Shown here piece by piece: positions 1 through 5,304 of a stretch of 10,842 nt of DNA. The notes under the pieces were generated by a model that saw only the letters and a list, made by a program, of their open reading frames with translations, had not been told where the DNA came from and ran no database searches. Position 1 is the stretch's first letter. Every line of letters starts with the position of its first letter. Where the stretch lies: NCBI GenBank assembly GCA_001986395.2, contig MQVO02000306.1, forward strand, positions 1-10,842. Reading direction: 5' to 3'. Position numbers and translations under genes: made by a program. Source of the stretch: Irpex lacteus (Eukaryota > Basidiomycota > Agaricomycetes > Polyporales > Irpicaceae).

Positions 1-521
1 CATTTACTATTAATATTAGCTATAATCACTACTATTCTTACTCTATTGAGGTTCGCATCACGCTCACTGTGTAGAACTCATTATCTTTATTTACTTTTTT
101 CTTTAAGTTATTACTACTCTTTAATTTAAAGATTATTTATATTTATCGCTAAACTCTCCTTTAAATTCTTAATAAGAGAATATATTAGAGATAATCGTAG
201 TTTAAATTATTCTTATTATATTAGATAAAATAAGAAGATAATAATAATTATTAATAAATTTAAATTAATTAATAAAAGAATTATTTTTCATCATCATTTT
301 CATTATTTATTTATTTATTCTAAAAATATTATATTTAAAAAAGGGGGAAGTTATCTCTTACTACTCTATTATTCTCTATTATTTATTATTATCTTATTCT
401 CTTATTTTATTTTATGGGATTCTCCCTCCCCTTCAGGAGAATTATATTTATCTCATAATTAGGGAAAAAGGACAGACAAGCTTCTGAGTCAACAGATGTG
501 TGCACCGTACTCTTCTTTTAA
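1..521. other. A+T-rich intergenic stretch, no gene seen
   Basis: I see no convincing reading frame or RNA gene here. The sequence is low-complexity A+T with small less A+T-rich islands, for example around 50-85 and 415-445. A 7-bp hairpin (ATTCTCC at 419-425 with GGAGAAT at 436-442) lies in a pyrimidine-rich patch. A G-run near 343-349 resembles the G-runs that close hairpins elsewhere in the window. Confidence 0.5.
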
Positions 522-827
522 CAGAAAATACAAAAGGAAGAGGTATCTAAACTGAAAAAAATATCTTTAGTGAAAACTACACGAAGTTTTTCATCCTTTG
601 CTCGATTTCCTTTAGAGGATTATGATTATGTTAGCCAGGGTGATGGTTTATTTAGTGAAGGTTGTTTAAAAATATGTACAGATAATTTAACTAAGGATGA
701 GGTAAATGGTTAGACCCCTATTCTCCTTTTTTTTTTAAAAAAAAAAGGGCACAAAAAGATTTTGTTTGTAGATGATGTGAGTAAAGCTAAAGATCAAAGA
801 GAATACTATTCTCTTAATAAAAGATAG
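522..827 (+). pseudogene. Broken reading frame of unknown function
   Basis: One frame is open from 522 to 827 except for a single TAG at 711-713. There is no in-frame ATG. The first block, about 543-710, reads as ordinary protein: a basic Lys/Arg/Ser-rich start (around KTTRSFSSFARF) followed by an acidic DYDYVSQGDG stretch. The second block, about 759-824, reads ILFVDDVSKAKDQREYYSLN. Between them lies a 24-bp palindrome of T and A runs, which looks like an insertion into the frame. I do not recognise the family. Codons such as CGA for Arg and GAT/GGT-rich use are more like the plasmid-like region at 8364-10645 than like rps3, so a fragment of a mitochondrial plasmid gene is possible. That origin is inference only. 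Confidence 0.4.
725..748. repeat. Perfect 24-bp palindrome, CC-T10-A10-GG
   Basis: The sequence is CC, ten T, ten A, GG, which is fully self-complementary. It lies between the two readable halves of the broken frame at 522-827 and just after its TAG stop. Similar hairpins with CC/T-run and A-run/GG arms occur near 3376-3400 and 7185-7203. Confidence 0.75.
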
Positions 828-848
828 TGTTGAGGGACACCCTCAACA
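798..848. repeat. Two tandem hairpins
   Basis: The first is a 17-nt palindrome, AGAGAATA-C-TATTCTCT, at 798-814. The second has a 9-bp perfect stem with a 3-nt loop, TGTTGAGGG-ACA-CCCTCAACA, at 828-848. They overlap the end of the broken frame at 522-827. The pair resembles the double-hairpin elements described in some fungal mitochondrial genomes. Family membership cannot be shown from one copy. Confidence 0.6.
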
Positions 849-1437
849 TTGACTATTGAAAAGTAATTAAAAATTAAAAATAAAATTAAATTAATTAAAA
901 CTAGTGCAGATATTATTATTAATAGTAACTCTTTCTTCTTTTCTCTTGAGTTCGCACCTTCGAGCCTAAAAAATTAATAATTTAAAAAATAAATAAATTG
1001 TTTAGCTTTATCACACTTGTTTATTATTCTTTATCACTACTCATTATTATTTAATTGTGAGAGTTCAAAGACTTTTGTATCTCTCTTATCTTTTAACTTT
1101 ACCCATTAGTAATCTTTGGAAAGTTCAAATTATTATTTTAATGAGCGAATGCAATAAATTATAATAAGGGTAAACTTTTATTTTGATCGAGGGAGCGAGG
1201 TTACACAATGGAATTACTCATTATTATTGAAATTACTATTTTCTCTCTTTAGTATTAAATAAATTTATAGTTCTTATTGTTATTACTATTATAATCTTTA
1301 ATATTATTATTATTTTATTTAAAGATGGTACATGCTCACTAATTAAAATTTAATTTAATTAAATTTTAATAATACCCACAATATATTCTAGATATTGCTT
1401 GTGAATCAGTAAATCATAAAATAAAAAATTTATTAAA
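849..1437. other. A+T-rich intergenic stretch, no gene seen
   Basis: Low-complexity A+T sequence with scattered small G+C islands (about 950-968 and 1184-1203). I could not find a coding frame on either strand or a tRNA fold. The motif TTCGCA at about 952 echoes one near 54. Confidence 0.45.
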
Positions 1438-1515
1438 TAGGTTAACTGGCTTAGGTGAGTCAACAACGTAGCTGTTAACGATTGATAGAATAGAGTTACT
1501 CTTTAGTACTCGCAT
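1438..1515 (-). pseudogene. cob: Cytochrome b 5' fragment (first 26 codons)
   Basis: On the minus strand an ATG at 1515-1513 opens a frame whose first 26 residues match the N-terminus of apocytochrome b: MRVLKSNSILSIVNS followed by the hallmark YVVDSPKPVNL (family pattern SYxIDSPxPxN). Similarity stops at 1438. Downstream residues do not match cob, and a TAA follows. Cytochrome b is the haem-bearing membrane core of respiratory complex III and has about 385-390 residues, so this is under 7% of a gene and cannot work. Codon use (CGA, CTA, AAG, AAC, ATC, AGC, TAC, GAC) is richer in G and C than in rps3 and matches the other cob piece at 5115-5304, which lies on the opposite strand. Both probably derive from one foreign cob gene. 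Confidence 0.75.
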
Positions 1516-1653
1516 AGTCTTCGTAAACAAAAAATTAGTCTTATAGTCTTTACCCGTAGGCTTTAATTTCAATTAGCTATTAATGGAAAGGGTGATACTG
1601 AAGGCTTAGCTAGCTGCTTCTACAGAATAAAAAGATATTTAAATTGAGGAGAA

Positions 1654-1675
1654 AGAATTCTAACTAGTTTTTTGG
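1654..1675. repeat. Right half of the dispersed palindromic element
   Basis: AATTCTAACTAGTTTTTTGG at 1656-1675 is identical to the right arm of the full palindromes at 2273, 4086 and 5990. The left arm is absent. It ends a few bases before the tRNA-like pair at 1680-1823. Confidence 0.75.
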
Positions 1676-1679
1676 TACT

Positions 1680-1750
1680 GTCAGTGTAGTTTAAAGGTAA
1701 AACTAAAATTATAAAATATTTAAATGTCAGTTCGATTCTGACCACTAGCT
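1680..1750 (+). tRNA. tRNA-like sequence, anticodon degenerate
   Basis: A cloverleaf fits in part. The T arm is perfect (GTCAG, loop TTCGATT, CTGAC). The acceptor GTCAGTG/CACTAGC pairs with one C-A mismatch. The D arm GTTT/AAAC is perfect and its loop contains GG. The anticodon arm at 1705-1721 is A+T-rich, pairs at only three or four positions, and has no clean T33-anticodon arrangement, so I cannot assign an amino acid. It is probably a tRNA pseudogene. It directly abuts a second tRNA-like sequence with no spacer. Confidence 0.5.
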
Positions 1751-1823
1751 GATCTTATGAATTTAATGGTAAAATACAGGGCTTGCCAGTTCTGAAATGC
1801 CAGTTCAAGTCTGGCTAAGATTA
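1751..1823 (+). tRNA. tRNA-like sequence, possibly Gly(GCC)
   Basis: The acceptor GATCTTA/TAAGATT pairs at all seven positions with one G-T. The T arm is perfect (GCCAG, loop TTCAAGT, CTGGC). The D arm is weak. The anticodon stem CAGGG/TTCTG uses two G-T pairs and leaves an 8-nt loop, CTTGCCAG. If T1784 is base 33 the anticodon is GCC (Gly). Fungal mitochondria normally use TCC for all glycine codons, so a GCC tRNA would be a foreign, plasmid-borne or dead copy. Ala(TGC) is a weaker alternative reading. Confidence 0.5.
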
Positions 1824-1866
1824 TTAATTTGTTAAATATATTTAAAATAAATAATAAAAAGGTGGA

Positions 1867-2109
1867 TTACCTGTACTCTATTCCTTTGTTAAAGAAATTT
1901 ATTAAAGGGAAAGGTAGTGTCACTGGAGATATTCCTTCTAGAATCTTGAATTCCTCTTCAGTAAGACTGATACCGTGGATAGCTAGTACACTATTCAGTA
2001 CTGTGAGGTCTGTAGGATTCTCACTAGCTAGATGTAAATAAATGAGATAACTAAAGAAATTTATCTTTAATTCTAGATTATTCCTCTTTTTAAAAACAGA
2101 GTATTTAAA
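1867..2109 (-). pseudogene. Unrecognised coding-like frame, no start codon
   Basis: The minus strand is open for 81 codons and ends in TAA at 1869-1867, but has no ATG. The last 56 or so codons look truly coding: a soluble, charged segment around ENPTDLTVLNSVLAIHGISL, then TEEEFKILEGISPV and a closing PFPLINFFNKGIEYR. Its codons often end in C or G (GAC, CTC, CTG, ATC, CAC, TTC, AAG), as in the foreign-looking cob fragment at 1438-1515, which follows on the same strand. I do not recognise the family. A C-terminal or linker piece of an intron-encoded protein is one possibility. The plus-strand frame over the same bases (1829-2041) begins at TTG, reads less like protein and is taken as a shadow. 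Confidence 0.4.
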
Positions 2110-2272
2110 TTAAACTAAACATCCCCTAAAAACACAACTCAAGTGAAAGGGGGAAGATTAAGATACTAAAGAAATAAAATAAATTGAATAAAGATAATAA
2201 TTATAATCGAGAGCTCCTTAAAGAAAAATATAAAAAGTAAATAAGAATAGTCTGATAAATTCTTGAATAAAT

Positions 2273-2321
2273 CCCCAAAAAACTAGGAATTAGAATTAAT
2301 TCTAACTAGTTTTTTTGGGGG
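2273..2321. repeat. Dispersed palindromic element, copy 1
   Basis: The arms are CCCCAAAAAACTAG at 2273-2286 and CTAGTTTTTTTGGGG from 2306. Inside is a perfect inner palindrome, TTAGAATTAATTCTAA, at 2290-2305. A GAA at 2287-2289 is unpaired on the left. The same element recurs at 4086-4133 and 5990-6035 with one inner base changed, and as a right half at 1654-1675. Confidence 0.85.
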
Positions 2322-2480
2322 AGGGATATTAATAAAATAATATTAAAAGATAAAATATAAGAAATACTCTTATTAATATAAATAGATTTAATTAAATAAT
2401 AAGTAACTAAAATAATAATTAAATAATTAAATATTTTTTAAATTTAAAAAAAAAAAATAAAAAATATAAATAAAAGAATA
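2322..2480. other. A+T-rich spacer upstream of the tRNA pair
   Basis: No gene is seen between the palindrome and tRNA-Phe. The stretch is almost pure A+T and carries one arm of an inverted repeat and one copy of a direct repeat, listed separately. Confidence 0.4.
2389..2436 (+). repeat. 48-nt inverted repeat, left arm
   Basis: This is the exact reverse complement of 2864-2911, with 48 of 48 bases matching. The arms enclose tRNA-Phe and tRNA-Ile, so recombination between them would invert the tRNA pair. Confidence 0.85.
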
Positions 2481-2483
2481 GGG
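2441..2483 (+). repeat. 43-nt direct repeat, copy 1
   Basis: Matches 2981-3023 in the same orientation at 42 of 43 positions (A at 2451, C at 2991). The two copies are 540 nt apart. The end of this copy touches the 3' end of the minus-strand tRNA-Phe. Confidence 0.8.
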
Positions 2484-2555
2484 TCCCCAAAAAGACTTGA
2501 ACTTTTATCAATAAAGCTTCAATTTATTGCTCTAACCAAATTAAGCTATGGGAAC
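2482..2555 (-). tRNA. trnF: tRNA-Phe (GAA)
   Basis: This transfers phenylalanine in mitochondrial translation. Read on the minus strand, a full cloverleaf forms: acceptor GTTCCCA/TGGGGAC with one T-G pair, D stem GCTT/GAGC with a GG-containing loop, anticodon stem ATAAA/TTTAT with loop TTGAAGC (T33, anticodon GAA, G37), and T stem AAAAG/CTTTT with loop TTCAAGT. The discriminator base would be C where A is usual for tRNA-Phe, which is slightly odd. tRNA-Ile lies 2 nt upstream on the same strand, so the two are probably processed from one transcript. Confidence 0.9.
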
Positions 2556-2557
2556 TT

Positions 2558-2630
2558 TAAGTCTAAGATGGATCGAACATCTATTGCCTCCTTATCAAGG
2601 AGATATTTTAAACCATTAAATAATAGACTT
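2558..2630 (-). tRNA. trnI: tRNA-Ile (GAT)
   Basis: This transfers isoleucine in mitochondrial translation. On the minus strand the cloverleaf is complete: acceptor AAGTCTA/TAGACTT, D stem ATTT/AAAT with GG in the loop, anticodon stem TCTCC/GGAGG with loop TTGATAA (T33, anticodon GAT), T stem AGATG/CATCT with loop TTCGATC, and discriminator A. It is paired with tRNA-Phe 2 nt away, and both lie between the arms of the 48-nt inverted repeat. Confidence 0.92.
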
Positions 2631-2863
2631 ATTTATATTATAATTTAGTTATTAATAATCTCACGATTTGTAACTGTAAAAGATATGGTAAAATTACTCA
2701 TGAAACTAATACTAATAAGGCGAATAAGATTATATAACCGTAAAATAATTGATTTAAAAAGAAAAATGGTATTAATCCCCCAAATTTATTATAAATTTAA
2801 TTTAATTAAAAGTTATTTATCCCTTAATATAAGGAATAGATTTATAGAACTTTAAAATTTTAT

Positions 2864-2911
2864 AAATATTTAATTATTTAATTATTATTTTAGTTACTTA
2901 TTATTTAATTA
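2864..2911 (-). repeat. 48-nt inverted repeat, right arm
   Basis: Exact reverse complement of 2389-2436. See the left arm. Confidence 0.85.
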
Positions 2912-2980
2912 TTTTTATATATCTAAATAAAAAAGTATTTAATTATATAAGAGAGTATAAATTTTATTTTCTTAAACATA

Positions 2981-3023
2981 AATTTAAAAACAAAAAATAA
3001 AAAATATAAATAAAAGAATAGGG
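2981..3023 (+). repeat. 43-nt direct repeat, copy 2
   Basis: Matches 2441-2483 with one difference (C at 2991). Here it runs into GGGGAGGG, whereas the first copy runs into tRNA-Phe. Confidence 0.8.
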
Positions 3024-3122
3024 GAGGGAGAATCTTTAAATTTATTTAGAGATTATTCCTTCTCTATTGGATTAAGTTTATATGTATAATATTATAGAGA
3101 ATTATAAAAAGAAAAATTTTTA

Positions 3123-3177
3123 CAATAAAAGTAAACCTAGGAAGAAAAATAATTTTTAATTTAACTAAATAAAATTA
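3123..3177 (+). repeat. 55-nt repeat with exchanged centre, copy 1
   Basis: Bases 3123-3140 equal 4296-4313 and bases 3153-3177 equal 4326-4350. The 12 central bases differ entirely: GAAGAAAAATAA here and TCCTCCCCCTCC in the other copy. Part of this copy, around TAGGAAGAAAAATAATTTTT, appears a third time at about 3684. Confidence 0.75.
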
Positions 3178-3536
3178 TCATAAATATAATAATAGTTTAT
3201 AGGTGTTATGAACAACAGTGTTTAATTTTTTAGCTGTAGGTTGTTTTTATTCAAGATTATATTAGGCGCAGTTGTAAATAACCCTAAACAGCTTAGTTTA
3301 TTAAAAATTAGGTAGTTATATTCAATAGTGTTTATTGTTATTAAATCAATAGGGTGGAAAAGTTTTTACTTGAATCCTTTTTTATTTATAAAAAAAAAGG
3401 GGAGAACAATAGTTTATAATTTTAACCTAATTAGTTATACAATATTTATAATTATCGGTTATTATGGTTATAGCAATATTAATAGTAAGGGGGTACACAC
3501 TTATTCAGAGGGAGGCTTATTTTTAAGGAGATGATA

Positions 3537-3579
3537 GCCACCGTCGGATGCGAGGCCTCCGAAGGCGGCATCAGGCAGG
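3537..3579. repeat. GC-rich hairpin cluster
   Basis: About 70% G+C over some 43 bases, in surroundings that are nearly all A+T. It can fold with an outer stem GATGC (3547-3551) with GCATC (3568-3572) and an inner stem GCCT (3555-3558; G3555 C C T) with AGGC (3563-3566) around loop CCGA. This recalls the mobile GC clusters of fungal mitochondrial genomes. No second copy is present in this window. Confidence 0.6.
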
Positions 3580-3656
3580 AGATTATCTAACAGGATAGTA
3601 GTGGATAATCACTTTTGACTACTTTTTAAAATAATTTACTTTATAGTAATCAAACA

Positions 3657-3692
3657 ATGAATTTAACTTTAATACTTTTTTTAATAGGAAGA
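3657..3692 (+). pseudogene. nad4L: nad4L 5' fragment (about 12 codons)
   Basis: An ATG at 3657 opens MNLTLILFLIG, which matches the start of fungal mitochondrial NADH dehydrogenase subunit 4L, a small three-helix membrane subunit of complex I of about 88 residues. After the glycine the sequence changes to RKIIFNFK and a TAA soon follows. The switch point coincides with the repeated GGAAGAAAAATAATTTTTAA block also seen at 3140, so the gene was cut by that repeat. Codon use is host-like (TTA, ATA), unlike the second nad4L piece at 4378-4452. Confidence 0.6.
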
Positions 3693-3693
3693 A

Positions 3694-4016
3694 AAATAAT
3701 TTTTAATTTTAAAAGATCGCAATTATCGTAAGCAATTATAGGAGTAACCACCACCTGTTTATTTTGTAGGTTAATTATATTTTTATTGAAGAATGTTTTT
3801 GTAACTTTTTATATTTAATTAAATTAATGCCGATACAACTTAGTGCAGGTCTCCTTAAATAACCCTACTCCTCATTTACTATTCATCTTTGTTTATAATG
3901 AAATTTGTACTTTAACCTGCAGAATGGCCTTTTATCACCCTGCAAATCTCATCCTCAGGTTGAGATTAATTAAAGGTTATAATTATTTCTACAAAAATAA
4001 TAGAAATTATTAGTTT
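3694..4016. other. Spacer with a decayed repeat, no gene seen
   Basis: No intact gene. From 3684 to about 3870 the sequence loosely parallels 3136-3290: shared AATTATCxTAA, TGTAGGTT, TTTTTATT and AAATAACCCTA landmarks in the same order. A clean 7-bp hairpin, AATCTCA (3945-3951) with TGAGATT (3961-3967), also lies here. Confidence 0.35.
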
Positions 4017-4020
4017 TTTG

Positions 4021-4261
4021 TTTAGTTCAGTTTCTCAAGCTGCAGTTTATCTTTTAGCTGTTTTTAGTAACAGTATACAAGCTAACCCAAAAAACTAGGA
4101 ATTAGAAATAATTCTAACTAGTTTTTTTGGGGGAAGGTGCTATTAACTTAGGATTAGCTAAAGGACTAGTTTCACCTGGACTATTTATTTGTGCAGGAGG
4201 TGTATTATATGATAGTTCTCAAACAAGAGTAATATCTTTCTACAGAGGAGTTACTCAAGTA
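4021..4261 (+). pseudogene. nad4: nad4 internal fragment split by a palindrome
   Basis: NADH dehydrogenase subunit 4 is a proton-pumping membrane subunit of complex I with about 480-500 residues. The first part, 4021-4080, reads FSSVSQAAVYLLAVFSNSIQ. The second, 4133-4261, reads EGAINLGLAKGLVSPGLFIC, then AGGVLYDSSQTRVISFYRGV and TQV. Both match one continuous conserved stretch of nad4 (family pattern SSVSHxAVYLLG...SNTIQGxEGAI...GLxHGxVSPxLFxCxGGxLYD...YYRG). Between them, where about two residues should be, sits the 48-nt palindromic element at 4086-4133. It brings a TAG and shifts the frame. Similarity ends at 4261. Codons are A+T-rich and host-like, so this is a duplicated piece of the resident nad4. 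The complete gene should lie elsewhere. Confidence 0.82.
4086..4133. repeat. Dispersed palindromic element, copy 2, inserted in nad4
   Basis: The arms are CCCAAAAAACTAG and CTAGTTTTTTTGGGGG, with inner TTAGAA/TTCTAA around an ATAA loop. It interrupts the conserved nad4 sequence precisely, replacing about two codons, and is flanked by AA on both sides. This is the clearest sign of insertion among the copies. Confidence 0.88.
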
Positions 4262-4295
4262 ATAGAAAAGAAAAGAATTAACTTGTGCCCTGAAG

Positions 4296-4350
4296 CAATA
4301 AAAGTAAACCTAGTCCTCCCCCTCCTTTTTAATTTAACTAAATAAAATTA
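4296..4350 (+). repeat. 55-nt repeat with exchanged centre, copy 2
   Basis: Partner of 3123-3177. Its 12-nt centre TCCTCCCCCTCC, with the following TTTTTAAT, appears again at 5397-5416, so the pyrimidine block is itself a repeated unit. It separates the nad4 fragment from the nad4L fragment. Confidence 0.75.
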
Positions 4351-4377
4351 ATATTGGAGGGATATTTTAAATTTTGG

Positions 4378-4452
4378 TTATATCTTATTATCCTTAACCG
4401 TAAGAATCTACTTATGCTTCTTATTAGCATTGAACTTATGCTTCTAGCTGTC
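4378..4452 (+). pseudogene. nad4L: nad4L internal fragment
   Basis: The frame reads LNRKNLLMLLISIELMLLAV from 4393 to 4452, the most conserved part of NADH dehydrogenase subunit 4L (family pattern LNRKNxxxMLxSIExMLLAV). The upstream residues WLYLII partly fit the preceding helix. Downstream, the sequence passes into the endonuclease frame in another phase. Codons CTT, CGT, AGC and GTC are unlike the AGA/TTA style of rps3 and unlike the nad4L start at 3657, but resemble the following endonuclease and cob pieces. It therefore appears to be a foreign nad4L piece joined to the intron segment, not the continuation of the 3657 fragment. Confidence 0.7.
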
Positions 4453-4505
4453 GAGTTGAAATTACACCTATTCCATTTAGTGAATTCCTGCAATGCCTAC
4501 CACAA

Positions 4506-5093
4506 ATGTGTACATTCACTATTGATAGAGCAGCTCCAGTAATTAGTAGTACACTAAACCGAAACACTAGCGTTATCACTATTTCAATTATTAATATTGA
4601 TGCGCTATACGACTATCTAATGCCTTTTTTCCTTTCTATGCCATTCCAAACTCGAAAGGGTGTTGATTTCTCTCTATGGTGTCTAGCTCTGTATATGTAC
4701 AAGTGGGGTTATGCTTATCTAATTCAAGGTCGTAAGCTCCTTGTACTAATTAGTAAGTATATCAACTCAGGACGTTATACCAACAGTAATGTTACTGGAA
4801 TTGCACCAGAATCAGACACTATTTCAGAGGTACTGAATTATGAAGTGCCTGTGGAACGTACTCCTGAAATGAATCAACTCGAATACGCAAAGGCTATTGC
4901 TCGAACTGTTACATCACGTTCTATTTATATTTATGATAATGGTGTACTAGTTAACACTACTCCATATACCAACTATGGAGACGCTCAAGAGGCTATTGGC
5001 CTATCTCGTACTTCTCGTGCTGTTTCTCGTAACATTGACACAGGGAAGGCTTACCTAGGCCGATACAGCTTCTATTCTACACTGCAAAACTAA
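4506..5093 (+). CDS. LAGLIDADG-type homing endonuclease, C-terminal part
   Basis: This 195-residue frame is the C-terminal part of an intron-encoded endonuclease. Residues about 30-90 carry the conserved second-domain pattern of the LAGLIDADG_1 family: LYDYLMPFFLSMPFQTRKGV, then DFSLWCLALYMYKWGY and GRKLLVLISKYINSGRY. Residues about 138-190 (SIYIYDNGVLVNTTPYTNYG, then AQEAIGLSRTSRAVSRNI, KAYLGRYSFYS) form a NUMOD1-like DNA-binding repeat. No LAGLIDADG helix is seen, so the N-terminal half is missing. In-frame sequence continues upstream to about 4443 (VEITPIPFSEFLQC), so the ATG at 4506 is probably internal. The frame stops 21 nt before the cytochrome b exon, which marks it as the ORF of a cob intron at site 201. 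Eleven of 12 Arg codons are CGN, against one of 16 in rps3, so it is probably foreign. Confidence 0.72.
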   Translation: MCTFTIDRAAPVISSTLNRNTSVITISIINIDALYDYLMPFFLSMPFQTRKGVDFSLWCLALYMYKWGYAYLIQGRKLLVLISKYINSGRYTNSNVTGIAPESDTISEVLNYEVPVERTPEMNQLEYAKAIARTVTSRSIYIYDNGVLVNTTPYTNYGDAQEAIGLSRTSRAVSRNIDTGKAYLGRYSFYSTLQN

Positions 5094-5114
5094 CGAGTTA
5101 TTATAACACCTGCG

Positions 5115-5304
5115 ATTATGCGAGACGTAAACTACGGATGGTTGATTCGATACATCCGCTAATGTAGCTTCATTCTTCTTCATCTTTGTATACCTACACA
5201 TCGCTCGAGGTCTATACTACGGATCATACAAGGCTCCACGGATTCTACCATGGTCTATTGGTGTAATCATCCTTGTTCTTATGATGGCTATTGCTTTCCT
5301 TGGA
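5115..5304 (+). pseudogene. cob: Cytochrome b exon, codons 68-131, frameshifted
   Basis: The translation reads [14 protein letters not shown], then after a 2-nt loss [40 protein letters not shown] and MMAIAFLG. This is the cytochrome b segment holding the haem-binding His region (VYLHIARG). The exon should be 192 nt and is 190 nt here. The loss falls at the conserved HA of RYxHANxA, leaving TAA in the original frame. By yeast numbering recalled from memory the piece begins at codon 68 and ends at codon 131, i.e. nucleotides 202-393, the exon between the known intron sites cob-201 and cob-393. The base before it is G, as expected for a group I intron end. All four Arg codons are CGN, foreign to the host style. 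It is a non-functional isolated exon. Confidence 0.85.

Larger units (their letters stand above)
2631..3656. other. Long spacer with repeats, no intact gene
   Basis: No convincing gene is present. The stretch contains the right arm of the inverted repeat (2864-2911), the second direct repeat copy (2981-3023), the first copy of a split 55-nt repeat (3123-3177) and the GC-rich cluster (3537-3579). A 68-codon frame at 3328-3534 opens at a GTG or TTG-type codon and has a hydrophobic stretch around YTIFIIIGYYGY. I cannot match it to any mitochondrial protein, and a T-run/A-run hairpin interrupts it, so I do not call it a gene. Confidence 0.4.

Noticed and set aside
1..521. CRISPR-like or tandem array in the A+T-rich repeats
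   Set aside because: There are no regularly spaced identical units, only low-complexity A+T sequence.
1829..2041. Plus-strand 70-codon frame over the same bases as the minus-strand frame
   Set aside because: It starts at TTG, shows no family features, and the opposite strand reads as better protein with consistent codon use.
3328..3534. 68-codon frame with a hydrophobic stretch
   Set aside because: It starts at a non-ATG codon, crosses a T-run/A-run hairpin and matches no mitochondrial protein I know.
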